Assembly (NCBI GenBank): GCA_964242305.1
Contig: CAXTBB010000009.1
Location: 35,323-99,322, forward strand
DNA length: 64,000 nucleotides
Reading direction: 5' to 3'
Source of the DNA: DATLGB01 sp964242305
Lineage (GTDB): Bacteria; Actinomycetota; Thermoleophilia; Solirubrobacterales; Solirubrobacteraceae
The stretch's first letter is position 1. Each line of letters begins with the position of its first letter. A model generated the notes under the pieces. The model worked only from the letters and a program-made list of their open reading frames with translations, did no database searches and was not told where the DNA came from. The translations under genes were made by a program, and so were the position numbers. Below are positions 15,785 to 25,982 of this stretch, piece after piece.

Positions 15785-18214
15785 ATGGACGCCGTGCTCG
15801 AGCAGATCATCGTCGACCGGCTCGCGGCCAGTGACATCGGCGAAGACGCGGCGGATCTCGTCCTCGCCGCGTGCGGCGGCGCGGCCGAGCTCGAGCGCGC
15901 GATCGGCGGCGACGCCCCCGACCGCGTCGCGTCCGATCCCCAGCTCGCCCTCGCCGAGCGCGACCGCGGCGTCTACCTCGCCGCCGTGACCGTCCAGGGC
16001 TTCCGCGGGGTCGGGCGGGCGGTCGAGCTGCCGCTCACCGCGGGGCCCGGCCTGACCATCGTCGTCGGCCGCAACGGGTCGGGCAAGTCCTCCTTCGCCG
16101 AGGGCCTCGAGCTGCTCATGACGGGCGCGAACTCGCGCTGGGCGGAGCGCACCAAGGTGTGGTCGGAGGGCTGGCAGAACCTTCACTTCGACGGGGACAC
16201 GGTGCTCGAGGCCCGGCTGCAGGTGGAGGGGGAGCCGGGGGCGACGCGGCTGCGGCGGGCGTGGCCGCACGGCACGCTCTTCGCGCCAGGCAACTGCGAG
16301 GTCACCGCTGGGGACGGGACGCCGACGTCGCTCGACGGCCTCGGCTGGACGGCCGCCCTGTCGCGCTACCGCCCGTTCCTGAGCTTCGACGAGCTCGGCT
16401 CGATGTTCGACGAGCAGAAGCACATGTACGACGCGCTGTCGGCCATCCTCGGCCTCGACGACGTCGACGCGCTGGCCGACACCCTGCGCCAGGCCCGGCT
16501 GTCCCGCGACAAGCAGGTCAAGGCGGGCAAGCAGGAGGCGGCCGCGATCGCGCCGCTGCTCGCGGATCTAGAGGACCCGCGCGCCGCGGCGGTCGCCGGC
16601 GTGCTGGCGGGCAGCGTGCCCGACCTCGACGCCGTCGCGGCCGCCGTCGAGGGCACCGACGCGACGGGCGACCTGTCCGTGCTGCGCGCGCTCACGAGCC
16701 TGTCCGTCGTCGACGAGGGCACGCTGGAGCAGCGCCTCGACGCGCTGGCCGCCGCTCGCACGGCACTCGATGCGGTCCGCGACACGGACGCCGGCCGTGC
16801 CGAGAGCGTCAGCCGCCTGCTCAGCGCCGCCCTCGAGCACCACCAGCACCACGACTCGGCCGACTGCCCGGTGTGCGGGACCGCCGGCGCGCTGGACGCC
16901 GACTGGCAGTCGCGCACCGTGCGCGAGATCACCCGCCTGGACCAGGACGCGGCCGCCGCCGAGCTGGCCCGCCAGGCCGAGGCGGCGGCCCGCCGCCGGG
17001 TGACCGACCTGCTCCCCCCGACGCCGCCCGCGCCGGTCACCGCCGCCCGCGAGCTGGGGCTGGACCCGGCCGACGTGGAGATCGCCTGGGACCGCTGGCG
17101 TGCCGAGCGCGACGTGCTGGACGACCCGTCCTCGGTGGCCCGGCTGCGGGAGACGGTGGGCCGGCTGCGCGAGGCCGCCGCGGCGCTGGCCGCCCGCGCC
17201 CAGGTCGAGCTCGACCATCGCGAGGACGCCTGGCGCCCGGTCGCCCGCCGCCTGGTCGCCTGGCTGCCGGTCGCCCGCGCCGCCGCGGCGGCCGACGCCG
17301 CCCGCGCGGACCTCAAGACCGCCGAGGACTGGGTGAAGACGGCGGCCGCCGAGCTGCGTGACGAGCGCCTGGACCCGATCGCCGACGCCGCCCGGGCGAA
17401 CTGGGCCCTGCTGCGCCAGGAGTCCAACGTCAGCCTGGAGGGCTTCCGGCTGCACAGGTCGGGGACCAGCCGGCGGGCAGAGATCGACGTCCGCGTGGAC
17501 GAGTCGCAGGCGTCCGCGATCGGCGTGATGAGCCAGGGCGAGCTACACGCGCTGGCGGTCTCCGTCTTCCTCCCGCGCGCCGCGCTGCCCGAGAGCCCGT
17601 TCCGCTTCGCCGTCATCGACGATCCCGTCCAGTCGATGGACCCGGCCAAGGTCGACGGCCTCGCGCGCGCACTCGCGCGCGCGTCTGACCGCAGGCAGGT
17701 GATCGTCTTCACCCACGACGCGCGGCTGACCGAGGCCACCCGCCGGCTCGGCCTCGACGCCACCGTGCTCGAGGTGACCCGCCAGCCTCGATCGGTGGTC
17801 GGGATCCGCGCCGGCCTGGACCCCGTCGAGCGCTATCTCGAGGACGCCCGCGCGCTCCAGCTCAGCGAGCACGTCCCCCGCCCGGTCGTCGACCGCGTCG
17901 TCCCCGGACTGTGCCGCCACGCCCTCGAAGCCGCCTGCACCCTGGTCGTCCGCCGGCGCCGGCTCGCCCGCGGGGAGGCCCACGCCGACATCGACACGGT
18001 CCTCGACGCCACGACGACGCTCTACCGGCACGTCGCGCTGGCGCTGTTCGACGACGCCGACCGCAGCGGCGACGTGCTGCGCTCGGTCAACAACCGCTTC
18101 GGCGCGGCCGCCGGCGACGCGGTCAAGGCCGCCAACGCCGGCGTCCACGAGACCGTGCCCGTCGACCTGCGTGCCGTCGAGCGCCTCGCCCGCGACCTCG
18201 CCACGCTGCCGTGA
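15785..18214 (+). CDS. Rad50/SMC-like AAA ATPase, possible defence protein
   Basis: 809 residues. Residues 1-60 are a small helical domain. An ABC-type ATPase head follows: Walker A GRNGSGKS at 95-102, signature SQGELHALA near 583, Walker B FAVIDDP at 608-614 with D-loop QSMD, and switch His in VFTHD near 643. Between the halves are Ala/Arg-rich helices with a single CPVCG at 361-365, like the zinc hook of Rad50. Residues about 685-809 are helical, with RHALEAACTLV. Head-coil-head architecture suggests a DNA-responsive ATPase. It is coupled by a GTGA overlap to a 127-residue partner. Similar AAA-13 type proteins act in phage defence (RloC, PrrC regulators), but no nuclease motif is evident here. 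Confidence 0.75.
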   Translation: MDAVLEQIIVDRLAASDIGEDAADLVLAACGGAAELERAIGGDAPDRVASDPQLALAERDRGVYLAAVTVQGFRGVGRAVELPLTAGPGLTIVVGRNGSGKSSFAEGLELLMTGANSRWAERTKVWSEGWQNLHFDGDTVLEARLQVEGEPGATRLRRAWPHGTLFAPGNCEVTAGDGTPTSLDGLGWTAALSRYRPFLSFDELGSMFDEQKHMYDALSAILGLDDVDALADTLRQARLSRDKQVKAGKQEAAAIAPLLADLEDPRAAAVAGVLAGSVPDLDAVAAAVEGTDATGDLSVLRALTSLSVVDEGTLEQRLDALAAARTALDAVRDTDAGRAESVSRLLSAALEHHQHHDSADCPVCGTAGALDADWQSRTVREITRLDQDAAAAELARQAEAAARRRVTDLLPPTPPAPVTAARELGLDPADVEIAWDRWRAERDVLDDPSSVARLRETVGRLREAAAALAARAQVELDHREDAWRPVARRLVAWLPVARAAAAADAARADLKTAEDWVKTAAAELRDERLDPIADAARANWALLRQESNVSLEGFRLHRSGTSRRAEIDVRVDESQASAIGVMSQGELHALAVSVFLPRAALPESPFRFAVIDDPVQSMDPAKVDGLARALARASDRRQVIVFTHDARLTEATRRLGLDATVLEVTRQPRSVVGIRAGLDPVERYLEDARALQLSEHVPRPVVDRVVPGLCRHALEAACTLVVRRRRLARGEAHADIDTVLDATTTLYRHVALALFDDADRSGDVLRSVNNRFGAAAGDAVKAANAGVHETVPVDLRAVERLARDLATLP

Positions 18215-18594
18215 GGCCCGCCGTCCTGCTGGCCGAGGCGCGCGCGCTGGTCGACCGGCCCGCGTCCGCCGGCCTCGTCGGCTTATGGCCCCGCGCCGCC
18301 GCCCTGTGCGCCCGCCGCGCGCTCGAGCAGGCGCTCGACCAGCTCTGGCGCACGCGCGCCCCCGGCCTCGAGCGGGCCAGCGTCCGCGCGCAGCTCATCA
18401 GCCTGCGCGCCTACCTCAACGACGCCGAGCTTGCCGGCGACACCGCCTTCACCTACGCCGTCCTCTCCGACGCCTGCCACCACCACGACTACGAGCTGAC
18501 CCCCACCGCGGCCGAGCTCCACACCCGCTTCGCCGTCGTCGACCGGCTCATCGCCCGCGTCGACCAGATCGCACCCGGATCGGCAGGGGTTTAG
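18211..18594 (+). CDS. small helical partner of the Rad50-like ATPase
   Basis: 127 residues from GTG 18211, overlapping the ATPase stop. I do not recognise a named family. It is predicted all-helical. The segment CARRALEQALDQLW resembles CRHALEAACTLVV in the C-terminal domain of the ATPase, so the two may share a fold and associate. HHHDYELTPTAAELHTRF near residue 95 resembles substrate- or RNA-binding ends of HEPN-like four-helix proteins, but the catalytic R-x4-6-H is not present in standard form. Stop-start coupling indicates a stoichiometric partner. Confidence 0.6.
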   Translation: MRPAVLLAEARALVDRPASAGLVGLWPRAAALCARRALEQALDQLWRTRAPGLERASVRAQLISLRAYLNDAELAGDTAFTYAVLSDACHHHDYELTPTAAELHTRFAVVDRLIARVDQIAPGSAGV

Positions 18595-18640
18595 CCAGGG
18601 GGCCAAGCCAACGCACTGGAAACCCGCCTACCTTTATCTG

Positions 18641-21418
18641 ATGCGTAGAATTCCCGTGCCTGTTGTCCTAGTCCTGCTCGCGGCCCTCGCGCCGGCCGCG
18701 CGCGGGGCGGGCACGCTGCCCGCCGTGACCCGCTCGGTGGCGGCGCCCGTCACGGCCGGCACCGGGTGCGTGACCGCGGACAACGAGGGCGGCACCACGA
18801 CCTACCGCGTCCCGATGGCCGGCTATCTGACCACGACGCTGCGGGGCAGCGGTGACTGGGATCTGGCGCTGCGGGCGAGCGGGCGCAGCCTGGGCGCGTC
18901 GCAGGGCTTCGGGGGCGACGAGGTCGTCCAGGCGTGGGTGAGCGCCGGCGAGCGCATCACCGCGGTCGCCTGCCGGCGCCCGGGGGCGACCGGCCGCGCG
19001 CGGGTCGCGTTCCACCTGGTGGACGCCAAGCCCGCCAAGGCGCAGGGGGCGACGCGCGTGGCGCGCGTGCGCATCGGCCGGCAGGCCGACGTGGCCCGGC
19101 TCGAGGCGCTCGGCTTCGACACCACCCACCGTCAGAGCGCCCACCGCGCCGACATCCTCGTCACCGGCAAGAGGCAGCTGGCCGCCCTGCGCCGGACCGG
19201 GCTCGGCTTCCGCATCGTCACCCGCAACCTGTTCCGGCGCGACCTGCGCAGCCTGCGGGCCGACGCCACCGCCGCGCGCGCCGACAGCGCGCTGCCCTCC
19301 GGTCGCACGGAGTACCGCACCTACGAGGACTACGGCACGGAGCTCAAGCAGCTCGTCGACACGCACCCCGGCCTCGTCCGCCCGGTCACCCTCGGCAAGT
19401 CCTTCCAGGGCCGCGACATCAGCGGCGTCGAGATCGCCAACGACGTCGACGGCACCGACGGCCGGCCCGTCTACTTCGTCATGGGCGTCCACCACGCACG
19501 TGAGTGGCCGGCCGGCGAGGCGGCCATGGAGCTCGCCTACAAGCTCGTCAAGAGCAAGGACGACGCGCGCATCGCCAAGCTCCTGGCCACGGAGCGCGTC
19601 GTCATCGTCCCGCTGATCAACCCCGACGGCTTCGTCGTCTCGCGCAACGCCTTCTCCCCGTCGGACACGTTCGGCCTCGGCGACTACGGACAGCTGGTCG
19701 AGGCCGTGGCCCCGCCCGGCGGCTTCGGCGCCTACCGCCGCAAGAACTGCGACGGCGTCGGCGCCAACCCGACGCAGCCGTGCGAGTCGCAGTACGGCGT
19801 CGACGTCAACCGCAACTACGGCAACCTGTGGGGCGGCCCCGGCGGCTCGCCCGACGTCACCTCCCAGAGCTTCCACGGGCCGGCGCCTCGCTCGGAGCCG
19901 GAGACGCAGGCGGTCTTCAACTACGTCCGCACCCACGAGGTCACCACGCTGATCACGCTGCACACGGTGGCCGGCCTGGTGCTGCGCCCGCCTGGCCTGG
20001 CGCAGCTCGGCCTCGCGCCCGACGAGCCGCGCATGAAGGCGCTCGGCGACGCGATGGGCAACGCGGCGGGCTACACCTCGCAGTTCTCCTGGCAGCTCTA
20101 CGACACCGCCGGGACGACGGAGGACGACACCTACGCGGCCACCGGCGGCTACGGCTACACGTACGAGCTGGGCACCGAGACCGGGCCGTTCCACGGTCCC
20201 TACGCGGACTCGGTGATCAAGGAGTGGACGGGCGACAACGACCACGCCAAGAACCGCGGCGGCGTCCAGGAGGCGCTGCTGCTCGCGGCGGAGGCGGCCG
20301 ACAACCCGGCCGACCACGCGATCCTGAAGGGCAAGGCCCCGGCCGGTCGCATCCTGCACCTGACCAAGAAGTTCCAGACCAAGACCAGCAAGTACTGCCC
20401 GATGGGCGTCGAGCCGGTGCTCAACGTCCAGGCGGCGCCGGAGCAGGTCTGCCCGACCGGCGTGCAGGACCCGATCACGCTCGACGACACGCTCGACGCG
20501 AAGACGACGGTCCCGGCCAGTGGCACGTTCGAGTGGCACATCGGGCAGTCGACGCGGCCGTTCGTCAACGGCGGCGCCGTGTTCGAGAAGGTCGGGACAC
20601 CGACGACGGTGACCACCATCGACGGCGACACCGGCACGCCGGGGTCGGACACCGACAAGCCGTTCACGCTCCCGGCCAAGGCCGACCGGCTGACCGTGAC
20701 CCTGACCGCGGACGTCCCGACGGACGACTTCGACATCGCCGTGCTCAAGGACGGCAAGTCGCTCGGTACGTCCGGGAATCCCCCGGGCACGGACGAGGTC
20801 GTCTCGCTCACGGACGCCGAGCCGGGCGCGTACGTGGTCCGGGTCACCAACTACGCGGCGCTGGCGGGCGGCTACACGATCAAGGTGGAGAAGGCGTCCG
20901 TGGAGCGGACGGTGACCACCGGCACCAAGGAGTCCTACACGCTGACCTGCGAGGACACCGCGGGCAAGGTCTACAAGACGATCGCGCTGACCATCGACCG
21001 TGGGCAGGTCGTCACCGCCGACGTCTGCGAAGCCGATGCGCCGTCGCAGATCGGGCCGCCCGCGGGATCGCAGGCCAACGGCAAGGTCAAGCTGCGCTTC
21101 ACCGGCCTGCGACTGCGGCCGGACAAGCACCGGCGGATCAGCTTCCGCATCTCGTGCCCGAAGGGGGCGCCGGCGGTCTGCAAGGGCCGGTTCCGCCTGG
21201 TCACCACGCTGAAGGGCAAGACGCGCTTCGTGGCCAGCCGCCGCTTCGCGGTCAAGCCCGGAAGCAAGCGGGTCGTCAAGCCGATCGTGCGCAAGCGCGT
21301 GTTCCGCGCGCTCAAGCGCGGTAAGAAGGTCAAGCTGCGGGTCCGCCTGACGGGGAAGGCGGGCAAGCTCGGCCTCGAGGTGGTCACGAAGAACTTCGCG
21401 AAGCTCAAGCGCCCCTAG
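18641..21418 (+). CDS. secreted M14 zinc carboxypeptidase with PPC domain
   Basis: 925 residues. A signal peptide occupies about 1-24 (MRRIP then VVLVLLAALAPAARGAG). The M14 domain (roughly 220-540) shows the zinc site HHAREW (His and Glu of HxxE, about 283-286), VPLINPDGF, YGVDVNRNYGNLW, the third ligand in LITLHTVAG (about 441) and the base Glu in YELGTETGPF (about 512). Residues about 676-752 form a PPC-like domain, followed by a basic Lys/Arg-rich beta-sandwich tail. It would trim C-terminal residues from peptides outside the cell. An unusually large member of the family. Confidence 0.92.
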   Translation: MRRIPVPVVLVLLAALAPAARGAGTLPAVTRSVAAPVTAGTGCVTADNEGGTTTYRVPMAGYLTTTLRGSGDWDLALRASGRSLGASQGFGGDEVVQAWVSAGERITAVACRRPGATGRARVAFHLVDAKPAKAQGATRVARVRIGRQADVARLEALGFDTTHRQSAHRADILVTGKRQLAALRRTGLGFRIVTRNLFRRDLRSLRADATAARADSALPSGRTEYRTYEDYGTELKQLVDTHPGLVRPVTLGKSFQGRDISGVEIANDVDGTDGRPVYFVMGVHHAREWPAGEAAMELAYKLVKSKDDARIAKLLATERVVIVPLINPDGFVVSRNAFSPSDTFGLGDYGQLVEAVAPPGGFGAYRRKNCDGVGANPTQPCESQYGVDVNRNYGNLWGGPGGSPDVTSQSFHGPAPRSEPETQAVFNYVRTHEVTTLITLHTVAGLVLRPPGLAQLGLAPDEPRMKALGDAMGNAAGYTSQFSWQLYDTAGTTEDDTYAATGGYGYTYELGTETGPFHGPYADSVIKEWTGDNDHAKNRGGVQEALLLAAEAADNPADHAILKGKAPAGRILHLTKKFQTKTSKYCPMGVEPVLNVQAAPEQVCPTGVQDPITLDDTLDAKTTVPASGTFEWHIGQSTRPFVNGGAVFEKVGTPTTVTTIDGDTGTPGSDTDKPFTLPAKADRLTVTLTADVPTDDFDIAVLKDGKSLGTSGNPPGTDEVVSLTDAEPGAYVVRVTNYAALAGGYTIKVEKASVERTVTTGTKESYTLTCEDTAGKVYKTIALTIDRGQVVTADVCEADAPSQIGPPAGSQANGKVKLRFTGLRLRPDKHRRISFRISCPKGAPAVCKGRFRLVTTLKGKTRFVASRRFAVKPGSKRVVKPIVRKRVFRALKRGKKVKLRVRLTGKAGKLGLEVVTKNFAKLKRP

Positions 21419-21457
21419 ACCCGTTTGCCGTCCGCGCCGCAGGGAGACCCCGGCGGC

Positions 21458-22789
21458 ATGAGCGACGCGACGCTCGAGACCTCGCTGAAGGGGAGCCGGG
21501 TCCTCGCCATCGCGCTCGCCGCGATCTCGCCGACGACATCGGTGTTCCTGGTCTACGGCGGCGGGCTCGAGGCGTCCGGCACGGGGATCGTCTACGCGTT
21601 CCTGCTCGCCGCCGTGATCGCGATCAGCATGGCCTTCGCGTACGCCGAGTTGGGGTCGGTGCACAGCGGCGCCGGCGGCGCGTACACGATCGTCCGCGAG
21701 GCGCTCGGCCGCGGCGCCGGGTTCGTCGTCCTCGGCCTCTTCCTGGCCCTCGGCGTGATCTCCACCGCCGCCATCCTGGTCGCGTCGGCGACCTACCTGC
21801 ACTCGCTCGTCGACGTCGTGCCGATCAAGGTCGCCGCGATGGTGATGATGGCGGTGGTCACCGTGCTGTCACTGGAGCGCCTCGGGTCGTCGAGCCTGGT
21901 CGCGACGGTGATGCTGATCGTCGAGTTGGTCGTGATCTTCGCCTTCATCGTCGCGACGGCCGTCAACGCCGAGCACGGCTTCGCCTTCGTGACGCACCCC
22001 GTGGCGTCCGGCGGCGGGGACGTCCCGTTCAGCGGCGTCCTGTCGGGGATCGCGCTGGCCCTGTTCGCGTTCAACGGCTACGACTGGCCCCTGTACTTCG
22101 CCGAGGAGACCGAGGACGCGCGCCGGACGCTCCCGCGGGCGGTGATCGTGGCGGCCGCCGCGGCGATCGTCATCGAGATCGTCGCCGTGATCACGGCCAC
22201 GCTGGCGATCGGCGACCTCCACGCGATCGCGAGCGCGGACAGCCCGCTGGCGGACATCGCCTCCGACGTCGCCGGGTCCGGCGGCTCGAAGATCCTGCTC
22301 GCCGGGGTTGTGGTCGCGATGTTCGACACCGGCCTGAGCGCCAACCTCGGCTACGCGCGGATCTACTTCGCCTCCGGACGCGACGACCTGTGGCCGGCGC
22401 GCGTCGCCGCCTTCCTGCGTTCGCGCAACGGCAACGGCGTCCCGAAGGGCGCCTTCGCGCTGCTCCTCGTCGGCTGCGAGGTGCTGTGCTTCTTCACGTC
22501 GCTGACGGAGCTGATCACCTTCACCAGCGTCATCATCGCGACCGTCTACGCGCTGATCGCGGTGTCGGCGATCGTCAGCCGCCGGCGGGCGGCCACGGAG
22601 GATCGACCGTTCCGCATGCCGCTGTGGCCGCTGCCGCCGGTGGTCGCGCTGGTCGGCGTCGCCGTGGCGGTGAAGTACCAGAAGGTCAGCGACGTCGCCA
22701 TCACGGCCGCGATCGTCGTCGCCGCGATCCTGTACTGGCTGGCCTACGGCCGCCGGTTGTCAGGATCGCCGGGCGCGCTGCGACCCTAG
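21458..22789 (+). CDS. APC-family amino acid permease
   Basis: 443 residues from ATG 21458, preceded by AGGGAG about twelve bases upstream. About twelve hydrophobic helices. The opening LAIALAAISPTTSVF and SGAGGAYTIVREALGR are the classic APC helix 1 and G-x-x-G-G-x-Y motif that bind the amine of amino acids. FAFNGYDWPLYFAEETEDARRTLPRAV matches the conserved EExxxPxRxxPRA segment (in two pieces, FAFNGYDWPLYFAEE and TEDARRTLPRAV). Substrate cannot be read from sequence. Four bases separate it from recC, though transcription could be shared. Confidence 0.85.
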   Translation: MSDATLETSLKGSRVLAIALAAISPTTSVFLVYGGGLEASGTGIVYAFLLAAVIAISMAFAYAELGSVHSGAGGAYTIVREALGRGAGFVVLGLFLALGVISTAAILVASATYLHSLVDVVPIKVAAMVMMAVVTVLSLERLGSSSLVATVMLIVELVVIFAFIVATAVNAEHGFAFVTHPVASGGGDVPFSGVLSGIALALFAFNGYDWPLYFAEETEDARRTLPRAVIVAAAAAIVIEIVAVITATLAIGDLHAIASADSPLADIASDVAGSGGSKILLAGVVVAMFDTGLSANLGYARIYFASGRDDLWPARVAAFLRSRNGNGVPKGAFALLLVGCEVLCFFTSLTELITFTSVIIATVYALIAVSAIVSRRRAATEDRPFRMPLWPLPPVVALVGVAVAVKYQKVSDVAITAAIVVAAILYWLAYGRRLSGSPGALRP

Positions 22790-22793
22790 GTGC

Positions 22794-25700
22794 GTGCTCC
22801 ACGTCCACCGCGCCGAACGGGCCGACGGATTGGTCGCCGCACTCGGCGACCTGCTCGCCGTGCCACCGGCGGACCCGTTCGCGCCCGAGCTGGTCGCGGT
22901 GCCCAGTCGCGGGGTCGAGCGGTGGCTCGCGCAGACGCTCTCGATGCGCTTCGGCGTGTGCGCGAACGTCGAGTTCCCGTCGCCGCACCGCATCGTGGTC
23001 GACGCGGTGGCGGCGGCCTGCGAGGTGGATCCGGACGCCGATCCCTGGCGTCCGGAGCGCTCGGCCTGGACGCTGCTGGAGACGGTGGAGGCGAACCTCG
23101 CCGAGCCGTGGCTGGCCCGCCTGGCCGGCTACCTCGGGACCGACACGGGCGACGAGGTCAAGCACCACCGGCGGTTGAGCATCGTCCGGCACCTCGCGGA
23201 GCTGTTCGACCGCTACGCGCTGCACCGGCCGGACACCGTGCGCGGCTGGGCTTCAGGTGAGGACGACGGGTGGCAGGCCGAGCTGTGGCGGCACCTGCGC
23301 GCGCGGATCGGGACCGACAGCCCGGCGGAGCGGCTCGCGGCGGCGACCGCCCGGCTGACCGAGGACGCGGGCGCGAGCGCCCTGCCCGCGCGCCTGAGCC
23401 TGTTCGGCCTCACCCGCCTGCCGGCGGGGCACCGCGACGTGCTGGCCGCGCTGGCCACGCACCGCGACGTCCACCTCCTGCTGCTGCACCCCTCACCGGC
23501 GCAGTGGGACGCGATCGCGACAAGCCGGTCAGGCTCGTCGGTCGCGCGTGCCGACGTCCCGCCCGATCTCGCCCCGCCGCATCCGCTGCTGGCGTCGTGG
23601 GGGCGCGACGTCCGCGAGCTGCAGCTGGTCGTGCAGGCCGTCCCGCACGAAGACCATCATCATCCGGTCGAGCATGCGGCGGGCACCCAGCTCGCCTCGA
23701 TCCAGGCCGACATCCGCGCCGCCCGGCTGCCGTCGCCCGCAGTCGCCGACGGCAGCGTCGAGGTCCACGCCTGCCACGGCCGCGCCCGCCAGGTCGAGGT
23801 CCTCCACGACGTCGTCCTGCGCCTGCTCGCGAGTGACGAGACGCTCGAGCCGCGCGACATCATCGTCATGTGTCCCGACGTGGAGGCGTTCGCGCCGCTG
23901 ATCGGGGCGACCTTCGCTCCGTCCTCGCCTTCGGCGGCGGCAACCGGCACTGGCGGAACCGGCGACGCGGCGGAGCGGGCGGACGGGCGCGTCGACCTGC
24001 GCGTCCGCCTCGCCGACCGCAGCCTGCGCCAGACCAACCCCGTGCTGGGCGTCCTCGCCGCGCTGCTGGAGCTCGCGTCGGCGCGGGTGACCGCCAGCGA
24101 GGTGCTCGACCTCGCCGACCGCGAGCCGGTGCGGCGCCGCTTCCGCTTCGACGACGACGCGCTCGTCCGGTTGCAGGAGTGGATCGCCGCGACCGGGACC
24201 CGCTGGGGCCTGGACCGCCAGCACCGCGCGCCGTACCGCGTGGACGGGACGAGCACGGGGACGTGGCGCTTCGGGGTCGACCGGCTGCTGGCCGGCGTGA
24301 CGATGACCGAGGACGACCGCCGGCTGCTGCACGGGGTGTTGCCGCTCGACGACGTCGACAGCACCTCCATCGAGCTGGCCGGCGCGTTCACCGAGCTGAT
24401 CGCCCGGCTGGAGGCGACCGTGGACGCGTTCTCGGTGGCCAAGCCGCCGGCGGCGTGGGCGGTCGCGCTGGCCGAGGCGGCGGACCGCTTCGCGGCGACG
24501 GCGCCGCGCGACGCCTGGCAGCGCGCGCAGCTGCAGCGCATCCTCGACGACCTGGTCGACCACGCCGGCGACGAGACGCAGCCGCTGGCGCTGCCGGAGG
24601 TGCGCGCGTTGCTGGCCGACCGCCTCGCCGGCTCGCCCACCCGCGCGAACTTCCGCACCGGGCATCTGACCGTCTGCACGCTGGTGCCGATGCGCTCCGT
24701 CCCGCACCGGATCGTCTGCCTGCTCGGCCTGGACGAGGAGAGCTTCCCTCGCAAGGCGCCGCGCGACGGGGACGACCTGATGCTGGCCGACCCGCGCATC
24801 GGGGAGCGCGACCCGCGCTCGGAGGACCGCCAGCTGCTCCTGGACGCCGTGCTGGCCGCGCGCGAGCGCCTCGTCATCACCTACACGGGCAACGACGAGC
24901 GCACCAACGCGGTGCGCCCGCCCGCCGTGCCGCTCGGGGAGCTGATCGACGTCGCGGGAGCCGGAGTGGTCACCCGGCACCCGCTGCAGCCGTTCGACCC
25001 CGGCAACTTCAGCGCGGAGGCGCCGCGCTCCTTCGACGCCACGATGCTGGCCGGCGCCCGCGCACTGCGGGGGCCGCGCCGCGCGCGCCCGCCGCTGCTG
25101 CCCGACCGCCTGCCGGCGCTGCACGAGCCGGTGATCGAGCTGGAGGAGCTGGTGCGCTTCGCCGACCACCCCGTGCGCAGGTTCCTGCGCCGCCGGCTCG
25201 GCGTCGAGGTGCGCGACTTCAACGAGGAGGTCGCCGACGGGCTGTCGATCGAGCTCGACCATCTCGAGCAGTGGGGGATCGGGGACCGGCTGCTGCGCGC
25301 GCGGCTGGCCGGCGTCGGGCCCGCCGAGGCGCGGGCGGCTGAGCAGCGCCGCGGCGTCCTCCCGCCCGGCGCGCTGGCCGAGCCGCTGCTCGAGGACATC
25401 GCCCCGCGCGTGGAGGCGATTGTGGCCGAGGCGGGCGACGAGCCCGCGCGTTCGGTGGAGGTGCGGCTCACGCTCCCAGACGGGCGGCCGCTGCGCGGGA
25501 CCGTGCCCGACGTCTGCGGGACGACCGTGCGCACCGTCGTCTACTCCAACCTGGCCGCCAAGCACCGCATCCACGCCTGGGTGCGGCTGCTGGCGCTGAC
25601 CGTGTCCGACCCCGGGACGGCGTGGGTGGCGCGGACGGTCGGGCGCCGCGGCCGGCAGGCGACCGTGCGGACGATCGCCCCGCTCGACCCCGCCGGAGCG

Positions 25701-25982
25701 CTTCATGACCTGGCCGCGCTCGTGGCGTTGTACGAGCGGGGGATGCGCGAGGCGCTGCCGCTGCCCTGCAAGACGTCGGCGGCGCTGGCCGACGCCGGGC
25801 ATCCGGCTGCCGACAAGGAGTGGACGTCGACCTTCGACAACCCGCGCGAGAACCGCGAGATCGAGTACCAGCGCGCCTTCGGCGGGGAGCTCAGCTACGC
25901 GCAGCTCAAGGCGATGCCCGACTACGAGGCACTCGCCCACCAGCTGTGGGACCCGCTCCTCACACGGGAGGTGAAGGCGTGA
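22794..25982 (+). CDS. recC: exodeoxyribonuclease V subunit gamma (RecC)
   Basis: 1062 residues, GTG start. N-terminal VAVPSRGVERWLAQTLSMRFGVCANVEFP (in pieces VPSRGVERWLA and GVCANVEFP) is the inactivated helicase opening of RecC. VCTLVPMRSVPHRIVCLLGLDEESFPRK is the conserved RecC segment carrying LGLD and FPR. It has no intact Walker A, as expected: RecC scans for Chi and braces the complex. First gene of recC-recB-recD; the next start overlaps its stop (GTGA). Confidence 0.93.
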   Translation: MLHVHRAERADGLVAALGDLLAVPPADPFAPELVAVPSRGVERWLAQTLSMRFGVCANVEFPSPHRIVVDAVAAACEVDPDADPWRPERSAWTLLETVEANLAEPWLARLAGYLGTDTGDEVKHHRRLSIVRHLAELFDRYALHRPDTVRGWASGEDDGWQAELWRHLRARIGTDSPAERLAAATARLTEDAGASALPARLSLFGLTRLPAGHRDVLAALATHRDVHLLLLHPSPAQWDAIATSRSGSSVARADVPPDLAPPHPLLASWGRDVRELQLVVQAVPHEDHHHPVEHAAGTQLASIQADIRAARLPSPAVADGSVEVHACHGRARQVEVLHDVVLRLLASDETLEPRDIIVMCPDVEAFAPLIGATFAPSSPSAAATGTGGTGDAAERADGRVDLRVRLADRSLRQTNPVLGVLAALLELASARVTASEVLDLADREPVRRRFRFDDDALVRLQEWIAATGTRWGLDRQHRAPYRVDGTSTGTWRFGVDRLLAGVTMTEDDRRLLHGVLPLDDVDSTSIELAGAFTELIARLEATVDAFSVAKPPAAWAVALAEAADRFAATAPRDAWQRAQLQRILDDLVDHAGDETQPLALPEVRALLADRLAGSPTRANFRTGHLTVCTLVPMRSVPHRIVCLLGLDEESFPRKAPRDGDDLMLADPRIGERDPRSEDRQLLLDAVLAARERLVITYTGNDERTNAVRPPAVPLGELIDVAGAGVVTRHPLQPFDPGNFSAEAPRSFDATMLAGARALRGPRRARPPLLPDRLPALHEPVIELEELVRFADHPVRRFLRRRLGVEVRDFNEEVADGLSIELDHLEQWGIGDRLLRARLAGVGPAEARAAEQRRGVLPPGALAEPLLEDIAPRVEAIVAEAGDEPARSVEVRLTLPDGRPLRGTVPDVCGTTVRTVVYSNLAAKHRIHAWVRLLALTVSDPGTAWVARTVGRRGRQATVRTIAPLDPAGALHDLAALVALYERGMREALPLPCKTSAALADAGHPAADKEWTSTFDNPRENREIEYQRAFGGELSYAQLKAMPDYEALAHQLWDPLLTREVKA

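Noticed and set aside
18668..21802. 1044-codon reverse frame opposite the M14 carboxypeptidase
   Set aside because: No family signature, low-complexity Arg/Gly/Val content, and it mirrors an intact secreted peptidase gene.
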